This document shows, one piece after another, positions 24,701 to 36,523 of a stretch of 64,000 nt of DNA (the stretch's first letter is position 1; the number at the start of each line of letters is the position of its first letter). Source of the DNA: Phoenix dactylifera (taxonomy: Eukaryota > Streptophyta > Magnoliopsida > Arecales > Arecaceae); assembly GCF_009389715.1 (NCBI RefSeq), contig NC_052404.1, forward strand, positions 3,464,738-3,528,737, given 5' to 3'. A model generated the notes under the pieces. The model saw only the letters and a list, made by a program, of their open reading frames with translations. It searched no databases and had not been told where the DNA came from. A program made the position numbers and the translations under genes.

Positions 24701-25246
24701 AGCCCCCGTTGCCACATAATCAAACCACCGATTCAGACCATCCCGACACATTCTGCCAAAAAAAAAAATCTAATTTTTATTTCTTCTTCCTCCTATGGAG
24801 CTACCATATGCATGGAAAAACACCAAAATTTAGCGAAATTTTCCAACAATCTTTAAAATTATAGTCTCTATTGCTATTCATTTATCAACAAAGAGGTTAA
24901 AAAACTAAAAACAGATGGAATCAGAAGGAATAAGCGAACAAAGAGGTAAACCACACAGACGGAAAGATCGACGCTCGGAACGCCAAGTGAACCTTCTTAG
25001 GGCTTGTAGGCTACGTCCGGAATGACGAATTGAAACCCTAGAGAGGGATTAAGGCGGTGGGAGATAACTCGGGATGGGAAGTGAGGAGAAGAAGAGACTA
25101 GGGTTTGACAGAAGGGAACCTGGGATGGGGCTGAGGAAGCTAAAGATGTGCATGAGGCATCCGTCGTCCAGATTGTTTATGGGCGAGGCGGCGGAGGAAG
25201 ACGCCGCCACCGCCGACTCGCTACCGCCCGCCCTCCTCTTCGCCAT
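18772..25246 (-). CDS. SKIP5: F-box protein, SKIP5 type
   Basis: Coding exons are complement(18772..19138, 19359..19417, 19923..20001, 20085..20229, 25120..25246). All junctions are GT-AG and phases match, giving 258 residues, slightly shorter than Arabidopsis SKIP5. The F-box (about 23-65) reads NNLDDGCLMHIFSFLSPIP and then DRYNTALVCHRW across the first junction. The C-terminal half has the right-handed beta-helix-like pattern of SKIP5: PGDTILIAAGGDHV, CCLLHRSGKLTIEGC, CEENPLDHLSFPIV, TRIEGGAKAV. The protein should join SKP1 and cullin 1 in an SCF ubiquitin ligase; the substrate is not known for the family. Intron 1 is 4.9 kb and contains several repeats. The start at 25246 is the first in-frame methionine before the F-box. 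Confidence 0.9.
20231..20434. other. F-box gene intron sequence
   Basis: AT-rich intron next to exon 2. Nothing recognised. Confidence 0.4.
20435..20830. repeat. GC-rich foldback of the GGTACC-rich repeat family
   Basis: Lies in intron 1 of the F-box gene. A GA-rich left half (20510-20590) is mirrored by a CT-rich right half (20660-20720), with an inner hairpin GAGGCTGCG/CGCAGC near 20605-20640, so the segment can fold back on itself. Both outer parts carry TACCGG, CCGTA and CCGGTATGG motifs that recur at about 25.97, 27.90 and 56.83 kb. Probably a non-autonomous DNA element; no clear target duplication found. Confidence 0.5.
20831..22728. other. F-box gene intron 1, no feature seen
   Basis: AT-rich sequence without coding character or recognised transposon ends. 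Confidence 0.4.
22729..22930 (-). mobile_element. Dispersed plant retroposon tail
   Basis: Starts with a T-run (22732-22745), then carries the stretch around AAGCCTTAATCCCAAACTAG followed by a GGCTACATGAATCC core. This core is familiar from a short non-LTR-type repeat widespread in plant genomes. The T-run would be the poly-A tail if the insertion faces the minus strand. Left end and target duplication are not clear. Confidence 0.45.
22931..25049. other. F-box gene intron 1 continued, no feature seen
   Basis: AT-rich intron with short A-runs. The open frames at 23104-23319 and 23978-24202 have no recognisable domain and no splice support. Confidence 0.4.
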
Positions 25247-25940
25247 CTCCGTTTTTCTTCTTCACCTCCAAACGCCCGCCTCCGACCCCCTCCCCTTCCC
25301 TCCCTCCCTCCCTCCTGGCGGTGGACCGACACGTGCACAGGGGCATCGCCTCTCCCTGTACTTGTCGTGCTGCACTGCACGTGCAACGCACGTGTCAGCC
25401 GGCAGATTTTTTTTTTTTTTAAATTTTTTACTTCACAAATAATTATTAAATAATTTATTTGAGTGACTAATTTAAATTATGCTAGAACTACTTGCAACTG
25501 ATATAGGCTTTGGAGTGGAAACGAGCAGCATTGAACTAGGATTTCAATAGCTTGGACTTCTTTTGTTGTATGAAAGTGAATTTTGAATGTGAGACCTAAG
25601 TACCGAGTATTATGATGTGGTTTACTTATTAGTCTAAGTTTCAATGAGGGTTGAGCTCAACTTGCTTCTCAATCAAATGAGATCGATTCGATCAATGATT
25701 CGTGTTGGGCCCAAGATGCTCTCGGGTCGCATGATTCATTTTGCAGCTCCATGACCTTCCCTTATCAAGAGGGTGAGACTAATGTGAAATGTAACATTAT
25801 TCTATTAGCAAAAGTGTCTAGGTAAGTAAGCTCGAGCCAACCCAAGTTACATATATACACACATATTGGTATAGATTGAAAAAAAAATAGATTTGTTTAA
25901 GTTAACCAAAATGATACAAGAATTTAGATTAAGATTACCA
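25247..25940. other. Promoter region of the F-box gene and spacer
   Basis: GC-rich to about 25400 with a CCCT/CCTC microsatellite (25296-25320), as expected for the 5' end of a minus-strand plant gene. No unambiguous TATA box. Beyond 25440 AT-rich spacer. Confidence 0.4.
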
Positions 25941-25944
25941 GATC

Positions 25945-26085
25945 ATGTACTGATATCATCTTGTTACTATATCAGTATGTCATGTATAAAGGTCAGTTCG
26001 GCTTACCGAATATCGGTATACTCTTCGTACCATCTGCCGATATTGAACCAATATAGTACGGTACGTTCTATACCGGCATGATGTC
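25945..26085. repeat. GGTACC-rich repeat, short copy
   Basis: Dense in ATCGGTATA, GTACGGTACG and TACCGGCATG motifs, like 20435-20830, 27890-28000 and 56828-56985. Short palindromic steps are frequent. Ends not defined. Confidence 0.5.
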
Positions 26086-26574
26086 ATGTGTCTTTATTTC
26101 AATCTAAATCAAAGTAGCAATTAAATTTTGTTTTACTGTAGAGTTTCTTGGCAGTACTAAACTACTCATGCACGAAGGCCCCGCATGAACTAGGCCGTCC
26201 TTTTTGACATGCGAGCCACCATATATAATGCAGGGGTTCCATGAAAATGTTATATAAACAATTTTTGCTGTAATACGGCTGTTTATATAACATTCCTATA
26301 CGTTATACTAAGCTTATCACTTTGTTATTTTTCGCATATATGGGTAGTTTTCTGACCTATTATATTTTGTCCGTTTTAGTGGGAAAGAAAGGTTTTCCTT
26401 TCATTGTGAATTCTCCACAATTTCTTTAAGGTGGAAATAGATCTCTTTGTATACAAATTATCTTCTTGTGACTGCTCAAAATATAGTTATTAACGTACAA
26501 AGTTGCCTTTAGGCCTTAAAAAAGTTCTATTCGTTGTCTAGTTCTAAATGATAAGATCGTTTATGGGAGGGCTG
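26086..26574. other. AT-rich spacer, no gene seen
   Basis: Contains an inverted pair TGTTATATAAACA / TGTTTATATAACA near 26250-26291, a small perfect hairpin-capable sequence. No other structure. Confidence 0.45.
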
Positions 26575-27005
26575 CATCTTCTCGGCTTTCATATATAGCT
26601 CCTTTCCCTTCTCTAAACCCAAACCCTCCCACAATCTACCATTCTAATTTTTCTCTCTTGCTGCCCATTCCTTTGTTTCTTACAGCTCAACAAATCTTTC
26701 CTCCCTAACAAGCTGGATTATATTAACCTCTTCATCAAAAACTCTAGTGAAATGGAGCTTCCTTGTAGAAGCTATTTAGATCAGAGCAGGAGCACATTCA
26801 TATTGCTGGCCACCAGCACTCTACAGCTGCTTGCAAGATAGAGGTCGAAGGTACTTAACCTGCAATCCTTTGTTCTCGGTTCCAACATGTCAGCTGCGCC
26901 GCAGAGGCAGATTCCATGTACAGTTTCATCATCAAGAAAAATGAAGGCTATACCATTACAATTGATGATGTTCGAAAGTCATTGTAGCAAATCTAAAGAA
27001 GAGAG
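26575..27005 (+). promoter_or_regulatory. Promoter-like block with short open frames
   Basis: A TATATAG box at about 26592 is followed ~30 bp on by a CT/CA-rich leader, a typical plant core promoter layout. Two short frames follow: 26752-26841 (29 codons, MELPCRSYLD...) and 26888-27019 (43 codons, MSAAPQRQIPC...). A donor-like AAG|GTACTT lies at about 26850. None of these matches a peptide or microRNA precursor I know. It could be a small-peptide or non-coding transcript, or chance; no alignment evidence is available. Confidence 0.3.
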
Positions 27006-27263
27006 CAGACACATCTAATTTGTTTTGCAAGGATTTTATAGCATGGCCTGTTCATAATTTTCTTTCATTGAGAGAGAAAGAGAAAGGGATCCAGAATATG
27101 TCATTGGCTAAAGGCTAAACTCAAGAATAATAGAAACAGCAAGCCATGTAGCTATACAACAATTTCGATGATTCTTTTAAAAATATATTGCTTTTGCCCT
27201 CATGATTTAATTAGACATACAAAGTATATGGTAAGCACCCACATGAGATTCGATACATGTATA

Positions 27264-27402
27264 AAGGTGCCAACTGGTTGAGTTGATAAAGTCACTGGAT
27301 ACTAGTGACCTGGGTATGATCTCTCCCTCACCTAGATTTTGGTTGGACTTCCTCTTTAACCTAGAAAAACAAAGAAAAAGAAAGGAAAAAGAAACTCATG
27401 TT
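27264..27402 (+). mobile_element. Possible tRNA-derived SINE
   Basis: GGTGCCAACTGGTTGAGTTG resembles the 5' part and A box of a tRNA, and GGGTATGATCTCTCCC about 40 bp further on resembles a B box. An A-rich tail (27364-27393) follows after ~60 bp. No convincing target duplication was found, so this is a tentative call. Confidence 0.42.
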
Positions 27403-27889
27403 GAATTATTTAACAACATTCTCTACCTTAACTGTGCAACCAAAGAAAAAATAAACTGTGTTACAGTTGCAAAAAAAGATCCCACAAGATCCACAGGCTG
27501 CATAATTTATGTATAGAAATGCAACACTTCAGGTGACACATTTTCTTGTTTTGCAGGAGATTACCGCACTGGAACACTGGAGTGCTCACTGGGATCCAAT
27601 CCGCTCAGTCTGGGTGAAAAACAACTAATTAACAGCAAACAATCTCATCAAGCAGGAGAAAGATATGAAAGTAAGTGGTGGAATAATACATCTTACTCCA
27701 AAGCAAAGGTTGGGCCTCCTTTGACACAAAGTTCCCGAGCTGTCCCTTAATTGCGCTTCCACAATGCATTATGAATCACCAAATATGCAAATAAGTGTAA
27801 TGCATCATCGAACGAATCAAAGCACGGTACTTTTACAAGAAAAAAAAGGACAATACAAAAGTTGCCCAAAATGGATGGTTGAGGTCAAG

Positions 27890-28005
27890 CTACATCGTCT
27901 CAGTACCGAGCCCTGTACCGGTGTCACACTATTATTGTGTCCGGTATGGTATGGTACGTCCTATACCATCCGGTTTGGTACAGTATGGCATACCATGCTT
28001 GACGT
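27890..28005. repeat. GGTACC-rich repeat next to the last LNK exon
   Basis: Contains CAGTACCGAG, TGTACCGGTG, GGTATGGTATGGTACG and GGTTTGGTAC, the same theme as the other three copies in this window. It begins about 20 bp past the stop codon of the LNK-like gene and so would be part of its 3'UTR. Confidence 0.5.
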
Positions 28006-28022
28006 TGCTCATCTTCTATGGA

Positions 28023-31000
28023 TCATAGACATGAGTATGAAGACCTGTGAAAGAGCAACTGAGCCACGATCCGATCAATGAAATTTGTATCTGTCTCTGA
28101 AGTCGGTGAACTCGCAGCCCTGAAAAGAAAGAAGAACTATTAAATAAACAGTCAATCTTTTATAACTACTGGATTTTAAAAAAAATACATTTGAGTTAAA
28201 AAAAAAACTCAATACTCTCAAGGATATGCATTATCGTCATTATGGTCAGTTTCAGCCTCACTGGTCAATGTCTGTGAGATGATTTATCCCCTCTAAGACA
28301 AATCTTAGGACTTAGATCATCTGAAGTAACAATTGATTATGACTCCGGTTTGGTAGAATTTCAAACAGAAAAATTAGAAAAAGGAAAACAACAGGCTTTT
28401 GGAGAAATTTGCTTGGTAGCTTAACAACTCCATAGTTGCAGATGTCATGGCTAAAGAACTTTGAGCTCTATGATGGTTCTGTGGAACCTTGTTCCCCCTC
28501 CAACAGCAAAAATAATTAATTGTATGTGGAACCAAAATTTTAAGACCTGCTCCAACTTTAGAAAAAGCAATATAAAGCTCACCTAGTTAGTTGTAGCTTC
28601 ACTTAGAAGTATCGCATTAAATGCTACAAGAACTTGGCTCCTACAGAACGGATGAGCATTGTGCATGCTATAAATTTTCATTACACTAATTTATGACTAG
28701 CCCATCCGTATATACATATTTACTTTCTTCATGAAACCAATAGCCCTTTTCCAGACTTCTACATGATTCAATAAGTTTTTGTCACCTCCATTGACATTAA
28801 TGGACTAAAATAGGCTTCTGACAGCCGGCTTTACTTTTTTCATTGCACTGCTTAATTATCTAATGCATTGTCAATGACACAGGGATAGTTAGTGGAGATG
28901 CTTCCACCATATTTCATATGATCCAACATCTCCAGCGTTAGTTCATATATTAACCAAGATCCTCATGCTTGTCTCTCCAACGGTACTTTTCATAGGACAT
29001 ACACACCTTATATGTGAATAATCATGTCTTGCCAATATAGATGGTTTTGCTAATATATAAATAGATTAGATCTAAAGCTTCAACCAAATATTAATGAGTT
29101 CATTTTTACCTATATCCTGTCAGTTGGATTTTATAAATAGCATATGGATATTTAATTTCTAAATAGTGATTCAAAATTTGATTGTTTATTATTTCAAATA
29201 TATTTTTATATTATTTTGAATGAAGACATCTCTTGGGGGTTTTCTCTTTCTAGAGATATCTTCTGGGCAATAAATCTAAGAGACATATCCCTTGGGTGTA
29301 TACATCTATTAGTGGTTGTGATCCAAAATACATTTCTCTTGAATTAACCAAAAAGGAACATCCCTTGAATTGGTAGTCAGGTCCAAGAGGCATTTTTTAG
29401 GTGAAGGGGCGTGATCATTTTCTTTGTGACACCTATTCACTTGCATCCTCTCCTTCTATAAATTGGGTATGGGTCACGTAGTCCTACCTAACTCAACAAC
29501 TAAAGATCCAAAAGTGTCTGAGAGAGAAGATTAACTCCTTGGTGAGATCTGAGTAAATTTGAGTGAGCTAAGGATGAGAGCATATTGTGCTTAGTATCCA
29601 TACAGGTGTGCACAGAGAAAGATACACAAACCATTTTCCTTCAAAGAATCTTTCAGAAGTTCTCGGCATTGCTTTGCATTTAGGCAAACTGGCAAAGGCT
29701 TAAAGGGTTCATTGAGAATTCAATTCAAATATACATTAAGAGACTCTAGAAGCTTGTTGTACCTTGTAACTTGATGCCATTCAACTGCATAGACACAGGC
29801 TGTAATGAAATTCTACTCTGAAAAGTGCCTTACATATTGTGCCCTGAAAGAAGTTCTATTTCTTTAACTATGTTCATTTATTTTGCTTGCTGTGTATACT
29901 TTAGGAATTCTAGATTATTTTGAAGCATCATTTCCAACACCTCAAGGGTAAGCATTTCCCAAATCACACTTCGCACATAAGCTAGTGCATGGTTTCACCT
30001 ACTTCAAAATATCACAAGCAAAATGTGCATGCAGATGCACACAATACACTTACACATGTACATATACTTCCACACACGTATGTGCATATATATGTACATA
30101 CGTATATGCATATATATGTACATATATGCATGTGAGTGTGTACATATATGTGTTTTCAAGTGGATGAATATATCTATATGCAAATGCAAGCATGTATATA
30201 TGTATGTATCTATATTTGTTTCAAAGGTAGCTTGCCTAATGATATCCAAATTTCATTGGTTATATTTCCATTGTACACATTCTTCTATACCCTTATGGAT
30301 TCTCCTCCAATCTTATTCCTATCTAGAGACCATTTTAACTAATGCTAGTTATATTAGAATCTTGCAGATCAACATTTTACAATTGGTTTCAATGTCTTCC
30401 TCAACATATTTAGGGAAAAAAAGTATTCTGCAATGCCTGGGATGAACATTGTACGATGGCTTAATTGTAAAGGTTTGACTAAGACCAAAGACAGAATTCT
30501 TGTCATAGGTGAAAGGAAAAAAGACTTGACTAGTATTGCACTCGAATCACCGATATGCATTAAGTTGAATATAAACATAAACTTTTGCAAACTAGTATCA
30601 AAATTTCAATATTTTTTATCTAGAAAAAATGAAAAAGATATAGACATACTGCTCTATTTTAAAATCCAAAAACTCGTAATGATTAGCGTGGATTGGTGAT
30701 TCAATGAGTCAATTCCAAAAAATGAATGTGTTTCCTCCTTTGTATTCAACTTTGCTATTTTGAAGAGATACTAGCCTTCACTTCTTTGAAGTTGCGCACA
30801 TCAGTTCTCGCTTATCTCCTTAGTTCAACACACAAAGCACTTAGTTTATATTCCAAACGATCACTTGACACCATCCATAAAGTTCAGATGATTCCCACTC
30901 CCCTCCCCCGAGAGAGAGAGAGAGAGAGAGAGAGAAGATGATACAAGAATTGTAATACATAAGCTTATCAATATTTAACTGTAAATTATTAATATTATAC

Positions 31001-34000
31001 AAACTTATCTACTTTAAACTATCCAATACTTAAAAGAATGACAGTATATTCTCCTAATATCATATGCCACAAATGCAAGAGAACTTATATACATGAAGAT
31101 TTAGTACTTTATATACCATATATGTCAATCACGAATAAATTTGAATTCAAGGATATTAAGATAGACTGCATGCAATTCTGTATAGGTGAACAAGGCTGTT
31201 GCAGTTGAACGTACCTCCCATTATTATTCATTTGTCCATTTGCAGCAACCACTTCTTCATCTTTGTTACTCTTGTTGGTACTTGAGCTGTCACTAATGCT
31301 TTGTCTTTCTGTAGCACTTCTAGCTAAACGAAACACACTATCTCTGATACAAAGCCTCAGCCCAGTGTCCAACTGCAGTGGGAGAAAAAGACAATAGTAG
31401 CGTACAGCTTAAAGTAAACTTGTAAATGTAAATGCAAGTTCCGAGAACAAATAGAAAGGCTGGTACAATCTAACCTTTCTTAAAGTATCCTGGAGATGGT
31501 AATATATGGTTTCCTCCAAAGAGTGTTCATCACTCAGCATCGAGATCATCTGAGATTCATCTTGCTCTACAAGCATGTTCTGCTCCAATGATGGGAGCTC
31601 TGAACTTTCTTCAGTTCCAAAAGAGCTTGTGGCAGCCTCCTGACTCAGACTCTTTTGTGAGCATGATCGGGAGACTGAATTGCCAGCACTAGTGATCTGA
31701 AGGCCATATTTTTGTTGCTGCTGCTGAATTGCAATCATAGCCTGTGTTTGCTGCTGCTGCTGCTTTTGATTTTCAATATTTTCCTGGAGTGTTGCATTAC
31801 ATTGTCTAGATAGAACATCTGGTACTGTATCTGAAAAAACTGCATTAGGGATCTGGATTAACAACAGCGGTATATGACATTCCAGGAGATTTGAAAGGCT
31901 TGTAAAGGAGTTGTGACAAGATTACCCCTTTTCTGTCTTGAATTTTGTTGGTTTTGGCGAGTTTTATGGGACCAGGAACCTTTTAAGTTGCATGATTCTT
32001 TATTCTTGCTCTTTGCCTCTGCCTGTTCCCAAGAAATCAGTGTTTTTTCTTGCTCATCCGCCTGTACAGATGTTAACAACAGCAGAATAAGATATTCCAA
32101 ATGCATTGAACAAGCACCTTACTGAAAATCTTCACTCTTGAAAAAAAGGGAAAACAAAGAAAATAAAAAAACATGATGTAGGTGTTTCAATAATTGCAAC
32201 ATCTCGATGATTGTAGTAATGCATAAATCTAGTATAGGGAGCAAAATCCCAATATATGCTCTAAGAAATAAGCTATGGTTCCATTAATCTAACATGATAT
32301 ACAGCATAGAGCTTTTTACAACATGCAATACAATATATAACCCTTCACTCTATAAGCCCCTTCATAAAGAGCTCCCCAAGCATATTCTAAAAGCACAAGG
32401 TGGTAGGAATCCTGATGAAGATTTTAGTAACCTGCAACATAGCATAGATATCGGAAGAGATGTAACTTCAGCCACCAAGGTGACAATTGATGTTCTCTAT
32501 GTCCACTCAGTGAGAAAAAAGAATACTAAAATAGCTTTTTCAGTGGCACAATCAAGATAAAGTTGAAATATAAGGGTAGTAACCAAGTTAACAGGAAAGA
32601 TGGCACTGACCACTGTAGTGGTACAAGATAATGTCCAATGTTCAGCCTAAGTGTTGCATCATAAAATAGCATCGTGCTTCTTACTCTTTCAGGAGGTATC
32701 GGAGTTTCTAAAGTAGACAACAGTGGTAGAAGTAGATAGTTGATCAGCTTCCCAATCAGAATGAAATTACAAATTGAGAATGGAGTGGAACATGCGATGG
32801 TCCCTTGGAGGACCAGCATCAATGAGCTTCAAGAGGATCACATCTAGGTTGAGATAATAGTACGCTAACCAATTTTATCAAATCTGAAGCATGGAAACAA
32901 TACAAATAAATGCATGCTAATGCACAATTGTGGGCCCCTAGCACAACATGATCTACTACTGTTAACCTAATTATGTGGCAAGGGTATGGATTCAAATATT
33001 GAAGTCTGCCACATATATATGTATGATTAGAGAAATCTTGGGAAGGGAATTCAAGATTTGATGAACAATATTATATTTAATATCAAAATGTTCTTGTTAA
33101 TTGTAAAGGGTTATAGAATTAGAATAATAAATATGAAGGGTTATATAAGGTGATAACTAACATTAGAGTTCATATGTTATTGAGAAGGAAATTACAAGCA
33201 ATATTTCCTTTGTAATTTGAATCGTTGGCGAAACCTACTCAAGAAATCGATTCTTAAATATATGCAAGGAATTTACTGCTTAAGATGCCATATTTAAGAA
33301 AGAGTCAACAATTTTGTAGCCATATGAATGTTGGATCCCAAATTACACCCCTAGAATAACCAGTTAGTTGATGCAGACTTTTGAATGTTCAACAATCCAT
33401 ATATGTCCTAGTGTCACATATATATTAATACAGGAATTTCTCAGGCGGACTGACAATCCAGGTAAGCTTTCTTAGCAAGAATTTGGGACCTTAGGCTGAA
33501 AAGAATGTCACCCGATTGCAGTAGTTGATGGCTAGGTCATAGATCATTTGAAAACTTATATTGTATTGTGAGAAACAAAGTTTCTATGAAATCATAACAA
33601 TTTTTTAAGGATAAAACCAAAATAAAAGTAGGTAAAACTCATCTACTTTAAGAATAGGTAGCACATTCCACATTATTCACTGGTAAGATAGATTTGACAT
33701 GAAGTTTATCCTTCAGCTTTCATAGAAATACCTTCTATCGGCCAACGTAAAGAAGGAAACATTTTCAACAGACTTACCTGTCAAAATACCTCATAACTAA
33801 ATGCATAGATGTGTCTACATACCTTCTCTTTCTGTAAAGCATTTCTTTCTCTATTTGGATGTTCATCTAACTGAATGGAGCAACAACCTTGATCAGGAGT
33901 CTCATCTTTGCAAAACGAAATATCCTGTAAAGAGAAGGAATTGTGATTAATCATTTTCTCATAGTGAGAGGAAACTTTATACACTGGTTGATTACTCACT

Positions 34001-35481
34001 AAAACAAATATGCTGTAGAACATCTACTTTCTAATTTAGAGACTTACTGGCTTTGGAATAAACTGTGTGGTGCTACCCGATAGATGTGTAAATGGAGAGA
34101 GAAATCCATCTGAAATACCAACTATTTCATCTCCAAAAACGGAGTCAGCAGAGTCATTATTTCTGCAGAAATATTGTCTGTTAGGATATTCTTCCATCAA
34201 AATGTCATTAATTCATCAAAAGAATAAAAATTTTGATTTGCTGGCATCACAATTCAAAGTGTCGCATGGATATTAATAATTTGTAAAGCATATCTATATT
34301 TGTTTTTAAAATGATTATAATTAAGATATCTATAGTCACAATTCAGAGTGAACTGCATTACCTGAAAACTGTATCAAAATCAATGTCTTCAAAAGTATCC
34401 CGATCAAAGTCAAGAAGGCCATCAATCTCTTCATCTTCATACACTCTACCAAATAATTCAGGTTCACCATCTAGCTGCACTGTCCTACTGGTTGAGAAAC
34501 TACATGACTTATCTGCAGATATTGAGTCCTTGTCATGGAGCATAACACCAGAATGATGACACTCCATCATGCAATCACTCGGTGAATTCAGTTTAGAATT
34601 ATCAATAAGATCTTCCATCACTTCTGTTGCCCCAGAATCGTGCTCTTGTCCACCATTGTACCCTTCACTGCATGCAGAACTTACGGTAGGCAAAGCAGGC
34701 AATGCATCAAAGTCAAGTTCCGAAGCAGTCGGTTTCCCATCTGTACTATAACAAGAGATATTCTCCAAATGACAACTCCTTAAATTACTTTTAGTTCCAC
34801 AGATTTGGTCTTTAGACCTCCTGTCACTGGCAATGCTTTCCTTCATCTGTTTCTCCCCCTGATCTCCAAAAGTAAAAATCATCCCTTCAGTTTCCATGTC
34901 ACGTGGCACGGTACGATCTTCATTGCCAAAAAAATCACCCAATTCTGGGCCCTCTACCTGGAAAGTTGACACCATCTTAGAAATACACTAAATACTCCCC
35001 GAATTTAATATAACCAAAAAATAAGCAATCAGAAAACAGAGAAGTTGATCTCCAGCTTGATATAATGAGCTAATATCCTCAAAACAAAAGGCAAATGTAT
35101 ATTAAATGTTCTTTTATAGATATTAGAATGACCAAGTGCAAGTTTTTATTCAGTTCATGAAGTTATATTTTTTTCAAATATCAAGTAGGCGATATCAGGC
35201 TACAAAATATGACGTTTCTCAAGGGAGAAAAGTCTCAGCGACTGTGATTTATTAAAGTAGGCTATTCGACATAGATCATCATGTTTCTATTTCTCTCCAG
35301 TTGCTGGCTATTTAGCGCTGATTGGAACTAAGTGATAAGAAAACATAGAAAAGAGGAATGAATTAGAAGGAAACCAAATTGAGGGGCAAAACAAATAGAA
35401 GAGAGGAGTAATAGATTATAAAATGAGGAAAGAAGGAAAAGATAAGAAAAATACCTGTTCTTTATCGTTCCAATCTAACAT
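28023..35481 (-). CDS. LNK: LNK1/LNK2-type night light-inducible clock co-regulator
   Basis: Coding exons are complement(28023..28119, 31215..31372, 31475..31830, 31926..32061, 33823..33924, 34048..34162, 34362..34957, 35455..35481). Phases match throughout and give 528 residues. Family marks in order: MLDWNDKEQ at the N-terminus, ELGDFF with a nearby VP, an acidic DFDRDTFEDIDFDTVFR and SVFGDE region (about 190-220), the glutamine-rich QAMIAIQQQQQKYG (about 350-365), LRLCIRDSVFRLARSA (about 449-464), and the C-terminal NFIDRIVAQLLFHR. LNK proteins have no enzyme domain; they bind REVEILLE MYB factors and activate evening clock genes and light responses in the nucleus. The exon 5/6 junction was chosen because it keeps phase and uses a pyrimidine-rich acceptor; the alternatives run into stops. 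The last exon is 3.1 kb from exon 7. I cannot tell LNK1 from LNK2. Confidence 0.85.
29140..29960 (+). repeat. LTR-like insertion in LNK intron 7
   Basis: Has a plant LTR-like arrangement in plus orientation: AT-rich front, repeated CATCTCTTG/CATCCCTTG phrases (29225-29370), a CTATAAATTGGG box near 29456, and a transcribed-type leader. No partner repeat or coding remnant was seen, so a solo LTR is possible. Low confidence. Confidence 0.3.
30029..30215. repeat. CATA/TGTA-rich simple sequence
   Basis: Irregular CACATA, GTACATA and TATGCATA units with many small palindromes. It yields open frames rich in Y, C, I and M on both strands that are not genes. Confidence 0.85.
30909..30936. repeat. GA microsatellite
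   Basis: About 12 GA units in LNK intron 7. Confidence 0.9.
32062..33822. other. LNK intron between exons 4 and 5
   Basis: AT-rich intron of 1.76 kb. Open frames (32294-32560, 32526-32822) have no recognisable domain. Confidence 0.45.
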
Positions 35482-36009
35482 CTTCGAAACTCGATCCTGA
35501 AAAAAAACACCCTGAGAATTTTGCTAAAAGTAAAAAAGAAACGAAATCTCCCCGTGAAAGCGAGAAGAAGATGGTGAAGATTGAAGAGTTCGATTTCTTC
35601 CTCACGGCAGCGGAGAAACCGAGGAAGCAGAGGCGATTTTTCTTCTGCTTTTGGACTTGGCGCTGAGGAGAAGAGTGGGGAGGGTTCTAGCGAGTGGGGG
35701 GAGAGAGAGAGAGGGGGAGGGTGGGTTGCGTGGAAAGACGATAGTGCGCCACGTAGTGGTCGCATCCAGAAACGGAGGGAGGAGGAGAGATGATCAAATG
35801 CTGTTACCTGATTGGCTGGACGGTTTGGGGCGCGTGAGCCGGCCGCAGATTGTAGTACGGGTGTCGGGGGTGGTCTGACGTAGGAACATTCTAGAGTTTT
35901 TAGTTTTTTTCCTCTTCGTTCATGAGATTTTAGTTTTTAGAAATACGAGAGTATGCGTATTTATATAATGTCCAAGCATATGCGAGGCCTCCTAGGAACT
36001 CCCACTCTG
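35482..36009 (-). promoter_or_regulatory. 5'UTR and promoter region of the LNK-like gene
   Basis: A pyrimidine-rich acceptor (T-run plus CAG) lies 15 bp before the start codon, suggesting a 5'UTR intron. The sequence is GC-rich at 35640-35870 and has a CCAATCAG box (minus strand) at about 35808-35816. I looked for the evening element AAAATATCT and did not see it here. Confidence 0.4.
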
Positions 36010-36029
36010 GCTTTTTTTTTAAGGTAAAC

Positions 36030-36523
36030 TTCGATGACAGTATAGGTGTGAGAAGGAGCAGCGAAGGTGCGGAGTTTGTCATCCGTAACTAAGAGGCCAG
36101 ATTAGCGGCGGCTGGGGATTAGCAGATCTTTGATCAGTTTGTCGTTGGTGCTGAGCTCAAAATAGCATGAAAGGGCATCATCTATGCAAGGCGTATTGTG
36201 GGTGCGGACTGTATTCTCCTTAAGAGAGTCTGCCATAACAATCGAATGGATTCAAGGTCGGAGGCTCACTGCCGGTGAGATGCGGCTGCTCCACGATATC
36301 TACAGTCTTTTGGGCAAATGCATTTAATATCAGACTACATACATCTACAGAGAGGCAAACAGTGTTGTGGATTGAGTGGCATCTTATACGATCCTTCGTT
36401 CCGATTAGTTGGAAAAAAACATAAGTATGCCCTATCTTTTTTGAATTCTGTACTTTGTTTTGGTTTTAAGGGCTGCACCCACATCCAAGTCCCATTGTAC
36501 TAAAAAAAAAAAAAAAAAAAAAA
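36030..36523 (+). mobile_element. 5'-truncated LINE with RNase H remnant and poly-A tail
   Basis: Starts in the same RVT_3-type RNase H domain as the fragment at 16.3 kb (GAEFVIRN, then GAELK...KGIIYARRIVGAD, in a decayed frame). It continues through the shared 3' segment from 36284 and ends in about 22 A (36500-36522). The middle still encodes ANSVVDWV-SY-like residues, a known C-terminal pattern of these elements. Several stops interrupt the frame, so it is a dead copy. It sits upstream of the LNK-like gene in the opposite orientation. Confidence 0.75.

Larger units (their letters stand above)
28120..31214. other. LNK intron 7, repeat-rich
   Basis: Long last intron. Apart from the LTR-like stretch and the microsatellites listed separately, it is AT-rich with a weak open frame at 30433-30699 that has no recognisable domain. 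Exons on either side match LNK family sequence, which supports it being an intron rather than a gene boundary. Confidence 0.55.

Noticed and set aside
25074-25453. Frames antisense to F-box exon 1 and its promoter
   Set aside because: GC-rich overlap with a gene whose exons join in phase on the other strand.
30004-30445. Y/C/I/M-rich frames on both strands
   Set aside because: Translation of a CATA/TGTA simple repeat.
31858-31925. Reading LNK exon 5 on through to NVIYRCC and a stop
   Set aside because: A donor at 31925-31924 and an acceptor at 31832-31831 keep phase and restore the conserved C-terminal family motifs.
35881-36010. Evening element in the LNK promoter
   Set aside because: Looked for AAAATATCT on both strands upstream of the start and found none.
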